From Amorphochlora amoebiformis (taxonomy: Eukaryota > Cercozoa > Chlorarachniophyceae): a DNA stretch of 64,000 nt. The number at the start of each line of letters is the position of its first letter. The stretch's first letter is position 1. A program made the position numbers and the translations under genes. The DNA lies in contig BAAHQB010000022.1 in NCBI GenBank assembly GCA_054601695.1, forward strand, positions 496,001 to 560,000. Reading direction: 5' to 3'. Of this stretch, positions 1-64,000 are shown piece by piece. The notes below the pieces were generated by a model, which saw only the letters and a list, made by a program, of their open reading frames with translations, had not been told where the DNA came from and searched no databases.

Positions 1-481
1 CTCTCTCTATTTTCTCTCTCTCTCTCTTCTCTCTCTCTCTCTTCTCTCTTTCTCTCTCTCTTCTCTTCTCTATCTTCTCTTCTCTGTCTATTCTCTTATA
101 TCTATCTCTTCTGTCTTTCCTTTTTCTCTCTTCTTTCCCTCTTCTATTGACTCTATTATCTCTCTCTTCTCTCTTCTCTTCTGTCTCTTTCTCTTCTCTC
201 TCTCTCTCTCCTCTCTCTTTTTTTCTGTTTTTCTCTTTCTTCTCTGCTCTCTCTTCTCTTCTCTCTCTTCTCTTCTCTCTTTTCTCTTCTCTCTCTTCTC
301 TTCTCTCTCTTCTCTTCTTTCCCTTCTCTTCTATCCCTCTCCATCTCTCTCTCTCTCTTCTCTCCCTCTCCCTCTCTCTTTCTCTCTTCTTTCTCTCTCT
401 TCTTTCTCTCTTTTCTCTCTCGCTCTTCTCTCTCTCTCTCTTCTCTCTCTCTCTTCTCTCTCTCTCTTCTCTCTTTCTCTC

Positions 482-528
<47 letters not shown>

Positions 529-1072
529 CCTCTTTCTCTCTCTCTCTCCCTCTCTTCTATTTTTTCTTCTCTTCTCTCTCTCTTTTTCTCTCTCTCTTTT
601 TCTCTCTCTTCTCTTCTCTCTCTTCTTTTCTCTCTCTTCTATTCTCTCTCTTCTATTCTCTCTCTCTCTTCTCTCTCTCTTTCCCTCTCTTTCTCTCTCC
701 TCTCTTTTCTCTCTCTTTCTCTCTCCTCTTTTTTCTCTCTCTTTCTCTCTCCTCTCTTTTCTCTCTCTCTCTTCTCTCCTCTCTTTTCTCTTTTCTCTCT
801 CTTCTCTCTCTTCTTTCTCTTTCTCTCTCTTCTCTCCCTTCTCTTCCTTCTCTCTCTCTTCTCTCTCTGCTCTCTCTTCTCTCTCTGCTCTCTGTTCTCT
901 CTCTTCTCTCTCTTCTCTCTATGTATTTTCTCTCTCATCTTTCTTTCTCTTCTCTCTTTTCTCTCTCTTCTTTCTTTCTCTTCTCCTCTCTCTCTATCTC
1001 TTCTCTCTGTTTTTCCTCTCTCAGCTCTCTCTCTTCACTTTCTCTCTCTTCTCTTTTCACTCTTTCTCTTTG
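1..1072. repeat. Polypyrimidine (CT)n-rich tract
   Basis: More than 1 kb of almost pure C/T on the plus strand, built from CTCT, TTCTCT and TTTCTC units with rare purines. The open frames through it (Ser/Leu/Phe-rich on plus, Arg/Glu-rich on minus) are low-complexity translations and not genes. It runs off the left edge of the window. No splice sites or unique sequence are visible in it. Confidence 0.95.
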
Positions 1073-1137
1073 AAGCTATGTTCTCTTATCTTTCTCTTTC
1101 ACCCTCCGTTTTCAAGATGCTAAAATATGAGATACAT

Positions 1138-1141
1138 ATAC

Positions 1142-1236
<95 letters not shown>

Positions 1237-1302
1237 CAAAGATATATATATACATATATGTATATATATATATATATATGTATATAATATATATATATAT
1301 GA

Positions 1303-1334
<32 letters not shown>

Positions 1335-1473
1335 TTGTGCGTGTGTGTGTGTAAATGTATGTATATGTATGCGACATAGCAGTACATATAAACTTAGAGT
1401 TCTCCTCGGGGACCCAATGGTTCTACCATCGAAGGTATGTAAGATAAACATCATTGGATTTCATAATATTTTT

Positions 1474-1524
<51 letters not shown>

Positions 1525-1543
1525 GTCCATACATATATATATA

Positions 1544-1592
<49 letters not shown>

Positions 1593-1604
1593 ATATATAC
1601 ATAT
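1138..1604. repeat. (TA)n arrays with short interruptions
   Basis: Several TA arrays are separated by about 110 bases of non-repetitive sequence (about 1365-1470) in which I see no gene. Frames here encode only Tyr/Ile repeats. Confidence 0.95.
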
Positions 1605-1618
1605 AAAAGATATGTATT

Positions 1619-1994
1619 GTTAGCTCAGTGACATAGTATAGCAGTGGTAGTCCATAGCTTTGCTTGAGACCCATTCAACTTGCTGTAAATACTCCCCAAG
1701 CTGTTGGACATGGTGACTTCACGACTTGTCACGCCTACCTCGAAGGCCCGTCACTACCGGGTACTGCCAGATACCACCGGGTAATACCCATAGCTAATGT
1801 AGCGTACTAGCTTTCCGCTATAGCTTTTATTGCGGTCTTATGGACGCAGATCGAAGAGTTGATAGCTTTACAATACCAAAACACCGTCGTACATGTACTA
1901 GAGGCCGGTGGAGATCGCCGGAGATTCCAGAATTTCTGGAGATTTTGTCATTCGGTGTTGCACGGCAGTATGGTTAAAGTGGGGCGCAAGTAGC
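1619..1994 (+). mobile_element. SINE-like element, copy A (degenerate)
   Basis: A non-TA block starting GTTAGCTCAGTGA directly after a TA array and ending before another. It shares a middle core with the copies at 34891, 50420 and 52100: a TTGTCACG stretch, then CCCGT(C/T)ACTACC and GGTACTG. The head resembles a tRNA gene (GTTAGCTCAGTGA, then GGTAGTCC), but its B-box region is poor. It is the most diverged copy. Its identity as a SINE is inferred from the better copies. Confidence 0.55.
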
Positions 1995-2377
<383 letters not shown>

Positions 2378-2399
2378 CACATAAGCATGATATTCACCG

Positions 2400-2532
2400 C
2401 ACGCATATTAATTCATTCGTACACATTCACACGATACACACAACACATACGTCACAACACCCACACAAATTAACCTACACATTCACACGATACACACAAC
2501 ACATATGTTATATACACAAAACACATACGTTA
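2400..2532. repeat. CA-rich tandem duplication, about 55 bp unit
   Basis: The phrase ACATTCACACGATACACACA followed by ACACATA occurs twice (from about 2420 and 2477), then a third partial ACACATACGTTACAAACACCC. A short degenerate minisatellite with no gene. Confidence 0.7.
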
Positions 2533-2663
2533 CAAACACCCAACACAAGAAAAAGCTTAAGTCCGTCCTCAACCGCAGTTAACTATTTCCTCAAAATTTC
2601 GCTGGCGATATGCATGGTCACGATACCTACGCAACGCACTACAATCTTACCGATTCGGCAACC

Positions 2664-2820
2664 AGTCAACTCTAACCCTAACCCGAACCCGACGCCCTAA
2701 CCCTAACCTCAACCTAAATACCGGGCAAAACGCTAACCGATAGCCTTGATGGGAATGTAGACGTTAACCCTAATCCTAACCCTAATCTTAATTCGAATCC
2801 TAACCCTTACCGTAAGTTTT
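2664..2820. repeat. Degenerate CCCTAA telomere-like tract
   Basis: Imperfect CCCTAA/CCTAAC units with variants such as ACCCGA and TCCTAA. It is interstitial, with ordinary sequence on both sides. Confidence 0.85.
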
Positions 2821-2875
2821 GCCGTGATGTGAATGGTACACCGTAAGTGTAAGCGTAGCTTTTGATTTGAGGTCG

Positions 2876-2976
2876 AATTGTAATCGTAATCGTAATCGTA
2901 ATCGTAATTGTAGTCGTAATCGTAATCGTAATCGTAATCCTAATCCTAATCCTAATCGTAATCGTAATCCTAATCT
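2876..2976. repeat. TAATCG/TAATCC hexamer array
   Basis: About sixteen consecutive hexamers of the form TAATCG, with some TAATCC and TAATTG. This is a variant of the telomere-like family and is distinct from the TTAGGG units next to it. Confidence 0.85.
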
Positions 2977-3047
2977 AAGGGGTATCGTTGGCATTGTGGA
3001 GCTGGAGATTGCATATCACTCTTGGTGGGTATTTTTTGTTTCGTAGA

Positions 3048-3480
3048 GTTAGGGTTAGGGTTAGGGTTAGCGTTAAAGTTAGGGTTAGGGTTAGGGTTAG
3101 GGTTAGAGTCACGGGTAGGGTTAGGGTTAGGGTTAGGTTTGAGGTTAGGGTTAATGTTAATGTTAGGTTTAGGGTTACGGTTAGGGTTAGGGCTAGGGTT
3201 AGGGATAGGGCTAGGGTTAGGGTTAGGTTAGGGTTAGGACTAGGGTTAGGGTTAGGGCTAGGTATTAGGTAGGGTTAGGGTGTTCGGGTTAGAATTAGGG
3301 TTAGGGTTAGGGAACCCTAACCCTAATCTAACCCTGACCCTAACCTAGACCTAATAGATAACGAATATATAGGAGTGATATCGATTCTTAACCACTGCGT
3401 GAAACTAACCCTAACCCTAGGCCTAAACCTAATCCTATCCTAGCAGTAACACTAACCCTAATGCCACCGTGACCCTTACT
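3048..3480. repeat. Head-to-head inverted telomeric tract
   Basis: TTAGGG units run forward from 3048 to about 3312 and switch abruptly to CCCTAA units that continue, increasingly degenerate, to about 3480. The junction reads TTAGGGAACCCTAA. Frames here (Gly/Leu/Arg/Val repeats) are translations of the hexamer. Confidence 0.9.
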
Positions 3481-3569
3481 GTGTGGGATAAGCATAATTC
3501 TACCCCTAGGGATGCGAAAGTGAAAGAAACAATTCGAAAGAGTCAAGTTTTGAATACGTCTCAGGAGGG

Positions 3570-3616
3570 AAATATTGTAGATACATATATATAAATATAT
3601 TTATATATATATATAA

Positions 3617-3651
<35 letters not shown>

Positions 3652-3822
3652 TATATGAATGTATTTTTGTATTCATATTATGTATGAATACGTATATAAT
3701 ACACATATGCACATATATATATACATATATATACATACATATACATATATATATATATATGTATTATGTGTATAATATATATGTACATATGTATATATAT
3801 GTATGGGTATACGTAGAATTAT

Positions 3823-3853
<31 letters not shown>

Positions 3854-4068
3854 ATATATATATATACGTTTGTGTACAAGATAATGGAATCTTTAGCTAA
3901 AAATATTCAAATCAGTACTTCTATCACATTATATATATATATAGATATATATATATATATATATATATATTATGTGTATTACATACATCTATATTTGCAA
4001 TGTAGTATAGTACATGTAAATATATATATATATATATTATATATATATATACATATATGAAGATATAA

Positions 4069-4139
<71 letters not shown>

Positions 4140-4421
4140 GTGCGTAAGTATATTTATGAATAAGCATTACATATATATAAATATACATACACCTATATAT
4201 GAATATTTCATGTCATGAAATTTCGTAGTTAAGTAGATATTTACATATTTATGTATGGAAATAGATGAGTTGCATATACTCCTATATATATATATATATG
4301 TAAATATCAATTTAACAGCCGTATATTGAATTAATATGGTTTCGTATGAATTTAGGTGCTCTTGTACGGAGAATTAAGCAACGAGGTTATATATATACAT
4401 ACATAATATACATATATATAT

Positions 4422-4469
<48 letters not shown>

Positions 4470-4574
4470 AAATATATATATATATATATATTTATAATAT
4501 TATATGATATTATATATATATTGCATTTATACATGTTGTGTGTTTAATTTTGCAAATTTATGCATATTAGGAAA

Positions 4575-4627
<53 letters not shown>

Positions 4628-4857
4628 GTGGTGTGTGTGTATAATTATATTTAGTAACATACAATTTACACGTATAAAGAATATGTATACATACATTAAA
4701 TATGTTTGTACACATAACATATATATATGTATGTATATATATATATATATAATATATTTATATATGCGTGTGTATGTACATTATTTACTTGAAATATTGT
4801 TGAAAATTTCCTTTAACATATTAGTAATTCATATCATGTACTCATATTCATTATATG

Positions 4858-4889
<32 letters not shown>

Positions 4890-4960
4890 AGTCTAAAAAT
4901 TGTGTACTTTAAATATGGATACAACTATATATATATATATATATATATACATACACCTAT
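3570..4960. repeat. TA-dominated region without a recognisable gene
   Basis: Alternating (TA)n arrays and AT-rich spacers. Short spacers (for example 3880-3925 and 4195-4260) have no splice-bounded open frame that I could join to anything. Confidence 0.85.
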
Positions 4961-4961
4961 G

Positions 4962-5215
4962 AATACATGCAGCTATCACACACACAAATACACGCATACA
5001 AAACATATTTAAACATACCAATAACACCGGATCGGGTATTAAATGCTGAAATTAAAGTCTTTCGTATGTATAGAACAAACACATTTGAACGCGTAACACA
5101 GGGTCGAAAGGGATATGAAATGTTGAAAATTGAATTTTTCCTCCGTCGCTCTCTGAAGCCGCGCACGTTATATCTGTTCGTGCTATCAGCAGACAGCGCA
5201 TCAGGTAAGTATATA
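4962..5215 (+). CDS. Possible orphan exon, function unknown
   Basis: A stretch of ordinary base composition among TA arrays holds an open frame ending at a near-perfect donor (GCATCAG followed by gtaagt at 5205-5210). The frame contains GYEMLKIEFFLRRSLKPR and ends in LYLFVLSADSAS. There is no clear acceptor or start: CATGCAG at about 4970 is one candidate and AATTAAAG at about 5060 another. The next acceptor-like site is CGACAG at about 5580. Joined in the matching phase it stops almost at once, so this could be a penultimate coding exon. I recognise no family. The low A/T bias and the good donor favour coding, but one open frame in 250 bases can arise by chance. Confidence 0.3.
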
Positions 5216-5569
5216 ACATGACACGAAATTCTTTTACGCCGTTGGATTTTATTACGTGTTTTTGATTGTCATGTTGATATTTAGATGTGGATAAATTATG
5301 TAAAAATGTATTGATAGATGGGATATATATATATAAATAAATATATATATATATATATATATATAGTACATTTGTATTCAAAATGATATATGTATATAAT
5401 GATATTTTACAAATACGTAAACATAAATTTTGAATGGTACGCCTACAATACATCTATTTTCACTGAGATCTATTAATTATCATATTCATTTATACATACA
5501 TATATATATACTAGATATACATACATATCTTTACACAACTACATTTGGCAAGTGTAACACCCAATTTTC

Positions 5570-6130
5570 ACTTCGACAGGTCTATAAGCTTGCTCGAAGC
5601 CGAGCCACCCAATGGACCCATTTGCTTGGCTGTCTGCTAGGGTGGGATTAGTCCATTTGTCACGGATCGACTCGTTATAGGGTAGGGATTATACTAGTAT
5701 ATGTATTATCGTACTTACTTAGGCAGCTGGCAACTTCGCATTATTTTAGGTTATGATCGAATGGTTCGAAGCATTATTCCAATTATTTTAGATTATGTAG
5801 ATTATACTAGTATAAATGGTTCTAAGCATTCCAATAATTTCAATAATTTCTAGATTATAAATGGTTCTAAGCATCTAAGCACTAGAAGCATTCCAATGAT
5901 TTCAATGGTCAGTAGACTAATTTCGACTACTACTAGTTAGATTTAGTTTAGTAGACTAACTTGAGTACCTACTCTACCTACTGGACCGTTTAGCTAGCTA
6001 GATTGTAAATAATTTGAATCTCTGATGACCAACGCTTTAGTTGGGCCGCGCGCTATTTACTAGCATATCTAGATGATTAATGACGTCCGACGAAATCGCG
6101 ATAGCGGATTCGGTCTACGTATAATGATTG
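5570..6130. other. Non-TA spacer with internal repeats and CTAG-rich words
   Basis: Mixed-composition sequence with no gene I can support. Within it, AATGGTTC(G/T)AAGCATT followed by CCAAT and TTTCAAT-like words recurs about four times between 5755 and 5910, so this part is a decayed tandem repeat. Many CTAG tetramers are present, as in the spacer at 29.0-29.9 kb. Confidence 0.6.
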
Positions 6131-6261
6131 ACTGACATACAATGCGTTTGAGTACTTGGCCACTAAGAACCCGAGCTAGCAAGGACATCGACTCGATCGG
6201 TAGCTTCAATATAGTATCAGACGAGAAAAATAAACACTTTTTCTTTCGTTTTTTAATCACG

Positions 6262-6430
6262 CAGTTTTTTTTTTTGTTGTTTTTCTTTTTTTTCCTTTTC
6301 ATTCTCTTTAACTTTTTTTTTCCTTTTTTTTTTGAAAAATATGTAAGAATAATAACTGAAAAAAGTAACGGTATTCTTAAAGCTACCGCTAGTATCGGAG
6401 AGGGGATGACGAGTTGGGGGGGGGGGGATG
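6262..6430. repeat. Homopolymer-rich stretch: poly(T) and a G12 run
   Basis: T-rich runs occupy about 6262-6342. An uninterrupted G run lies at 6416-6427, followed by a GGA-rich purine tract to about 6470. It lies 3' of the transporter gene. No coding evidence. Confidence 0.85.
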
Positions 6431-6720
6431 GAATAGAAGGGAGGAGGAGGGAGAGAAAGGGAAAGGAGAAGCAACACGCGGACAGTCAATAATAATATTA
6501 AGAAAATGATTTAATATTATCAAGACTTTAAATTTCTATCCGTGCAGCTTTTTACTCTCGTATTTGCATAATTCATTTTTTTTTTTTCCTTTGTAAATTG
6601 TTTTAATTGGCCTGTTAATAAATAGTTCGATCTCTCCACTTGTCAAGGAAAAACAATGTGAAATTTACTAGACGTGAGTCGGGAGGAAACCAAATGTGTG
6701 ATTCGCGGAGCCGTCACACG

Positions 6721-28883
<22,163 letters not shown>

Positions 28884-29941
28884 AAACGTGGAATCGACAG
28901 CACCGGAAGCTAGATCTAATATAGTTAAAAACGCAGCGATCGCGATATCTTGACCTCGTACGACAGTAGACTCTAAACACTGCGCCTACGAAGCAAATTA
29001 ATCTAATTAATGCCTGTTACATTATTCATTATCTAGATTACATCATGATGCATACCGACCATACTAGTTCAGTATTATAAGTATTATACTATCTGAGACT
29101 ATACTACTACCTAGACTACTAGTACTAGTACTACTAGTACAAGGTATATCCGAGTCCTAGGAGTCATATGCATCTGCATCGGAGATATATCTAGTATATC
29201 TAGTATCTAGACTAGCTAGAGTATATCTAGTGTATAGACTAGATCTAGTAGATCTAGCAGATCTACTAGATCTAATAGATCTAGTAAACTAGGTAAATAC
29301 TAGCTAGACTAGAGCTAGTAGAGATAAAGCGAGCAGCTTGCAGCTGAGACTAGTGAGAGTAGGTAGGGTCTAAAGAGTAGCTAGAATCTAGAGAGTAGCT
29401 AGAGTCTAGAGAGTAGCTAGAGTCTGGTATTCATGAGTAGTTGTATTCGTACGGTATTACTACTCGTACTAGAGTTACTAGACTACTAGAGACTAGTCCG
29501 ATGATCTAGATTCTAGATGATAGGCGCTAGATCTAGTAGATTGAGATTACTATGAATCAATATTTAACTCAATGCACGTCTTTAAATGCCAATTCTCGTG
29601 TCATTACATATTCTATAGGTACTGTATCTAGTGTCTAGAGTGTATAGACCCTAGAGACCGCAGTGCTAGTCTAGTAGTAGTACTGAGCTGTAACCGTTGA
29701 TCGTTACTAGTTATCTCGATCATGCTATCATCGAGTCGGACTAGTGCTACCCAGGGACTACCATAGTACTTCTAGTACTACTGCTAGTATAAGTCTAGTA
29801 GGTACTACTACTAGAGCGTACTAGTGCTAGATTTGATTGGAGCTTTCACACATGCCATAAATGGCTGACTGGGTGAAATATCGTTAGGATTATATATATG
29901 TTTCGCAGCGGACATCTTGGACGTCTGCACAGGGACCCAGA
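28884..29941. other. Intergenic spacer, CTAG-rich
   Basis: The spacer between the TEX9 stop and the phosphatase start, almost free of TA arrays. From about 29040 to 29840 it is packed with CTAG, AGATCT and ACTAGT words. Around 29195-29320 AGATCTAGTAGATCTAGCAG-type repeats are nearly palindromic, and GAGTAGCTAGAGTCTAGA repeats occur at 29375-29420. No open frame of interest. It must hold the TEX9 3' end and the phosphatase promoter, but I cannot place either. Confidence 0.7.
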
Positions 29942-62029
<32,088 letters not shown>

Positions 62030-62104
62030 AGATCAAAATCGAATCCATGGGGAACCCTGTAACAGTAACACAGAATTCGACCTGAAACATGTTTTTCTTT
62101 CATG

Positions 62105-62110
62105 AATAAA
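62105..62110 (+). terminator. Possible poly(A) signal of the phosphatase gene
   Basis: AATAAA about 75 bases after the TAG at 62027-62029. Canonical hexamers are frequent by chance in AT-rich DNA, so this is only suggestive. Confidence 0.35.
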
Positions 62111-62533
62111 TATGCCTACTACGGATACATACATATACCCGTAATCGTATAAACTCTCAAATTCATATGTATATGTACGTATATACACACATATCATATA
62201 AATATATTTATATATATATATATATATGTATAATATATATACATATATGAATGTAATGTATGTATATTTAGATGTACGTGCAACCTTACCTGAAAGCAAC
62301 GTCCTCCAAATGAATAATGAATGTTCATGCTTACCCATACATATATGTAAATACATGAATGACCACGTAAAACAGATGTAACATTTCCTCGCGGTAACCA
62401 TAAGTAATTATTAATAGAAACGTTTGCCAAACCCATCCCCAACTATCACCAAAACTGTAAAGAGTCCACTTGAAGGCGGGGTAATGTATCGTAAACGTAC
62501 ATACAATTTGACTACACACATATATATAAATAA

Positions 62534-62591
<58 letters not shown>

Positions 62592-62724
62592 GTATATGTA
62601 TAATTTGGAATATATGTACTGTATACAATTTATACATATATATATATATATATATATGTAAAAATGTATAAATCAATATGTTTATACATAAGTTTAATTC
62701 TTACAGTTACGTTGTCATGTTTTA

Positions 62725-62772
<48 letters not shown>

Positions 62773-62852
62773 TATATATGTATGTGTATATATGTATGTA
62801 TATACTTATTTATTCTATGTACATTATATATATCAGATATATATATAAATAA

Positions 62853-62886
<34 letters not shown>

Positions 62887-62999
62887 GGATTACATAGATG
62901 CTCACACATATTTATGTCATGAATAGTGTGGAAAATACATAGTAGCATATAAATTATTTATATTATACATATATGTGTATATAGAGGCAAGAAATATTG

Positions 63000-63038
<39 letters not shown>

Positions 63039-63157
63039 ATATAATATCGTCTACTATAATAAATACATGTATATATGCTTGTAAATATATATCATGATAT
63101 ATATTTCCATATATATGTGCATATATGTAATGTACATAAGTTCTCCACATAAGTTGC
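62111..63157. other. Downstream spacer, no gene assigned
   Basis: TA arrays plus a 230-base island (about 62275-62510) of balanced composition. The island has a minus-strand frame with plausible splice-like borders (a donor gtaagg near 62290), but I cannot connect it to anything and do not call a gene. Confidence 0.5.
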
Positions 63158-63382
63158 ATGTATTTTACAGATGGGCGTTCGGGTAGCCAAAGATTCAAAA
63201 ACAGTAAAAGATTCAAAAACAGGGAAATAATCAGGCTAGTAAAATCCGAAGTTAAGAGAATTTCAGAGCTATTAAGGTTCCATGTCCGACTGTCAATATC
63301 CGATATCGATATCAATCTATTCAATACGTCTGAGCTAGCTGAGGTCGAGTCATACGTTTCGATGATATCATACATTAACTAG
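63158..63382 (+). CDS. Small open frame or last exon, function unknown
   Basis: An open frame of 74 codons from ATG at 63158 to TAG. It could instead be a terminal exon starting at 63171 after TATTTTACAG, in which case it would need an upstream exon in phase 1 that I cannot find; the phosphatase does not supply that phase. The protein is basic at its start, with a tandem RFKNSKRFKN (a 15-bp DNA duplication), then a helical region with IIRLVKSEVKRISELLRF and an acidic end. The composition is unlike the surrounding TA sequence, which favours coding. No family recognised. The opposite strand is also open across it, so the strand is not certain. Confidence 0.4.
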   Translation: MYFTDGRSGSQRFKNSKRFKNREIIRLVKSEVKRISELLRFHVRLSISDIDINLFNTSELAEVESYVSMISYIN

Positions 63383-63726
63383 ATTAATCTTAACCCTAAT
63401 TTCCAACCCTAGTATTAAGGTAATCTAGATAATCCATTATAATTGCCATGCATGTACATATTAACTAGATTATGATGGTCATTAAACTTCAAGATAAATC
63501 TAGTGCACTAATGCATATTGAACGGTATATTTAACAATAAATTTGTACCCTGATGATACCGGCAACTGTCTAGACTGAAAGTATAAATCTATCCTAATGA
63601 GCCTTAAATACACTCAGTAGGGCGGTCTGAAGTTAATAATATATGTTGTAAGTGTACATATACTGTATACGCACAGTACTAGATACACAACAATATATAC
63701 GCATGCATGAAAATCAATGTATAGAA
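63383..63726. other. AT-rich spacer with nothing recognisable
   Basis: Mixed sequence with a few CTAG words and one short CCCTAA remnant (about 63391-63412). No gene or TA array. Confidence 0.6.
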
Positions 63727-64000
63727 CTAGTTCAATGTTAATTGTGTGCGTACCGACGTACGTATGCATTCTGATGAATACGTATTTATACGTGACGAAT
63801 GTATGATACTTATACGTATACGTACGTACGTATGTATTCTGAATTTCTGATGAATACGTATTTATTCGTGACGAATGTATGATACATGCGCAAGTACGTA
63901 CGTATACGTACGTATAAGTATCATACATTCGTCACGTATAAATACGTATTCATCAGAATACATACGTACGTCGGTACGCACACAAATAACATTGAATTAG
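63727..64000. repeat. Long foldback (inverted) repeat
   Basis: The left arm from about 63727 to 63832 and the right arm from about 63895 to the window edge are near-perfect reverse complements. Shared words include GTGTGCGTACCGACGTACGT and GAATACGTATTTATACGTGA. The loop holds a third, direct, partial copy (about 63836-63884) with TTATTCGTGACGAATGTATG. The arms would form a stem of about 105 base pairs. The right arm reaches the end of the window. Confidence 0.9.

Noticed and set aside
147-1073. 308-codon Ser/Leu/Phe-rich frame that looks like a membrane or signal protein
   Set aside because: It is the translation of a CT dinucleotide-type tract; the opposite strand is equally open as Arg/Glu repeats.
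2988-3272. Gly/Leu and Arg/Val repeat proteins
   Set aside because: Translations of TTAGGG hexamers.

Overview
This is nuclear DNA from an intron-dense eukaryote. Roughly half of it, by eye, is (TA)n and related low-complexity sequence, and nearly all the short Tyr/Ile-rich reading frames are translations of TA arrays, not genes. Dispersed TTAGGG/CCCTAA tracts point to a TTAGGG-type telomere. One gene (TEX9-like) belongs to a family typical of ciliated or flagellated organisms. I cannot name the species; a flagellate protist or alga is my best inference.

Three real genes could be assembled by hand from small exons (20-198 nt) whose reading phases join without conflict. (1) On the minus strand, 24599 to 6721, is an MFSD8/CLN7-like lysosomal-type major facilitator transporter: 21 exons, 427 codons plus stop. 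(2) On the plus strand, 24598 to 28883, is a TEX9-like coiled-coil protein: 13 exons, 369 codons plus stop. It is divergent from gene 1, and the two predicted start codons overlap in one CATG. (3) On the plus strand, 29942 to 62029, is a myotubularin-family phosphoinositide phosphatase: 45 exons, 941 codons plus stop. Its catalytic Cys-x5-Arg loop is intact, and its N-terminus looks like a PLC-type PH domain followed by degenerate EF-hands. A small open frame at 63158-63382 and an orphan exon-like block near 5000-5215 are weaker.

Layout: 1-6.7 kb is repeat-dominated (CT tract, TA arrays, a SINE-like element, inverted telomeric tracts); 6.7-24.6 kb is the transporter; 24.6-28.9 kb is TEX9; 28.9-29.9 kb is a CTAG-rich intergenic spacer; 29.9-62.0 kb is the phosphatase; 62.0-64 kb is sparse and ends in a long foldback repeat.

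The most unusual signal is a set of exon 'echoes'. Next to several real exons, across a TA array, lies a decayed copy of that exon edge with its splice-site flank. In the phosphatase gene two in-frame micro-exons (58596-58616 and 58717-58740) look like retained, functional echoes of the 3' end of the exon before them. TA-array-flanked exon duplication may therefore be driving intron growth and new micro-exons here. Other notable items are a tRNA-derived SINE-like family with four copies, a second dispersed repeat with two copies, telomeric higher-order repeats with inversions, an array of ACGCTTAGCGT palindromes, and two GC-AG introns in TEX9.
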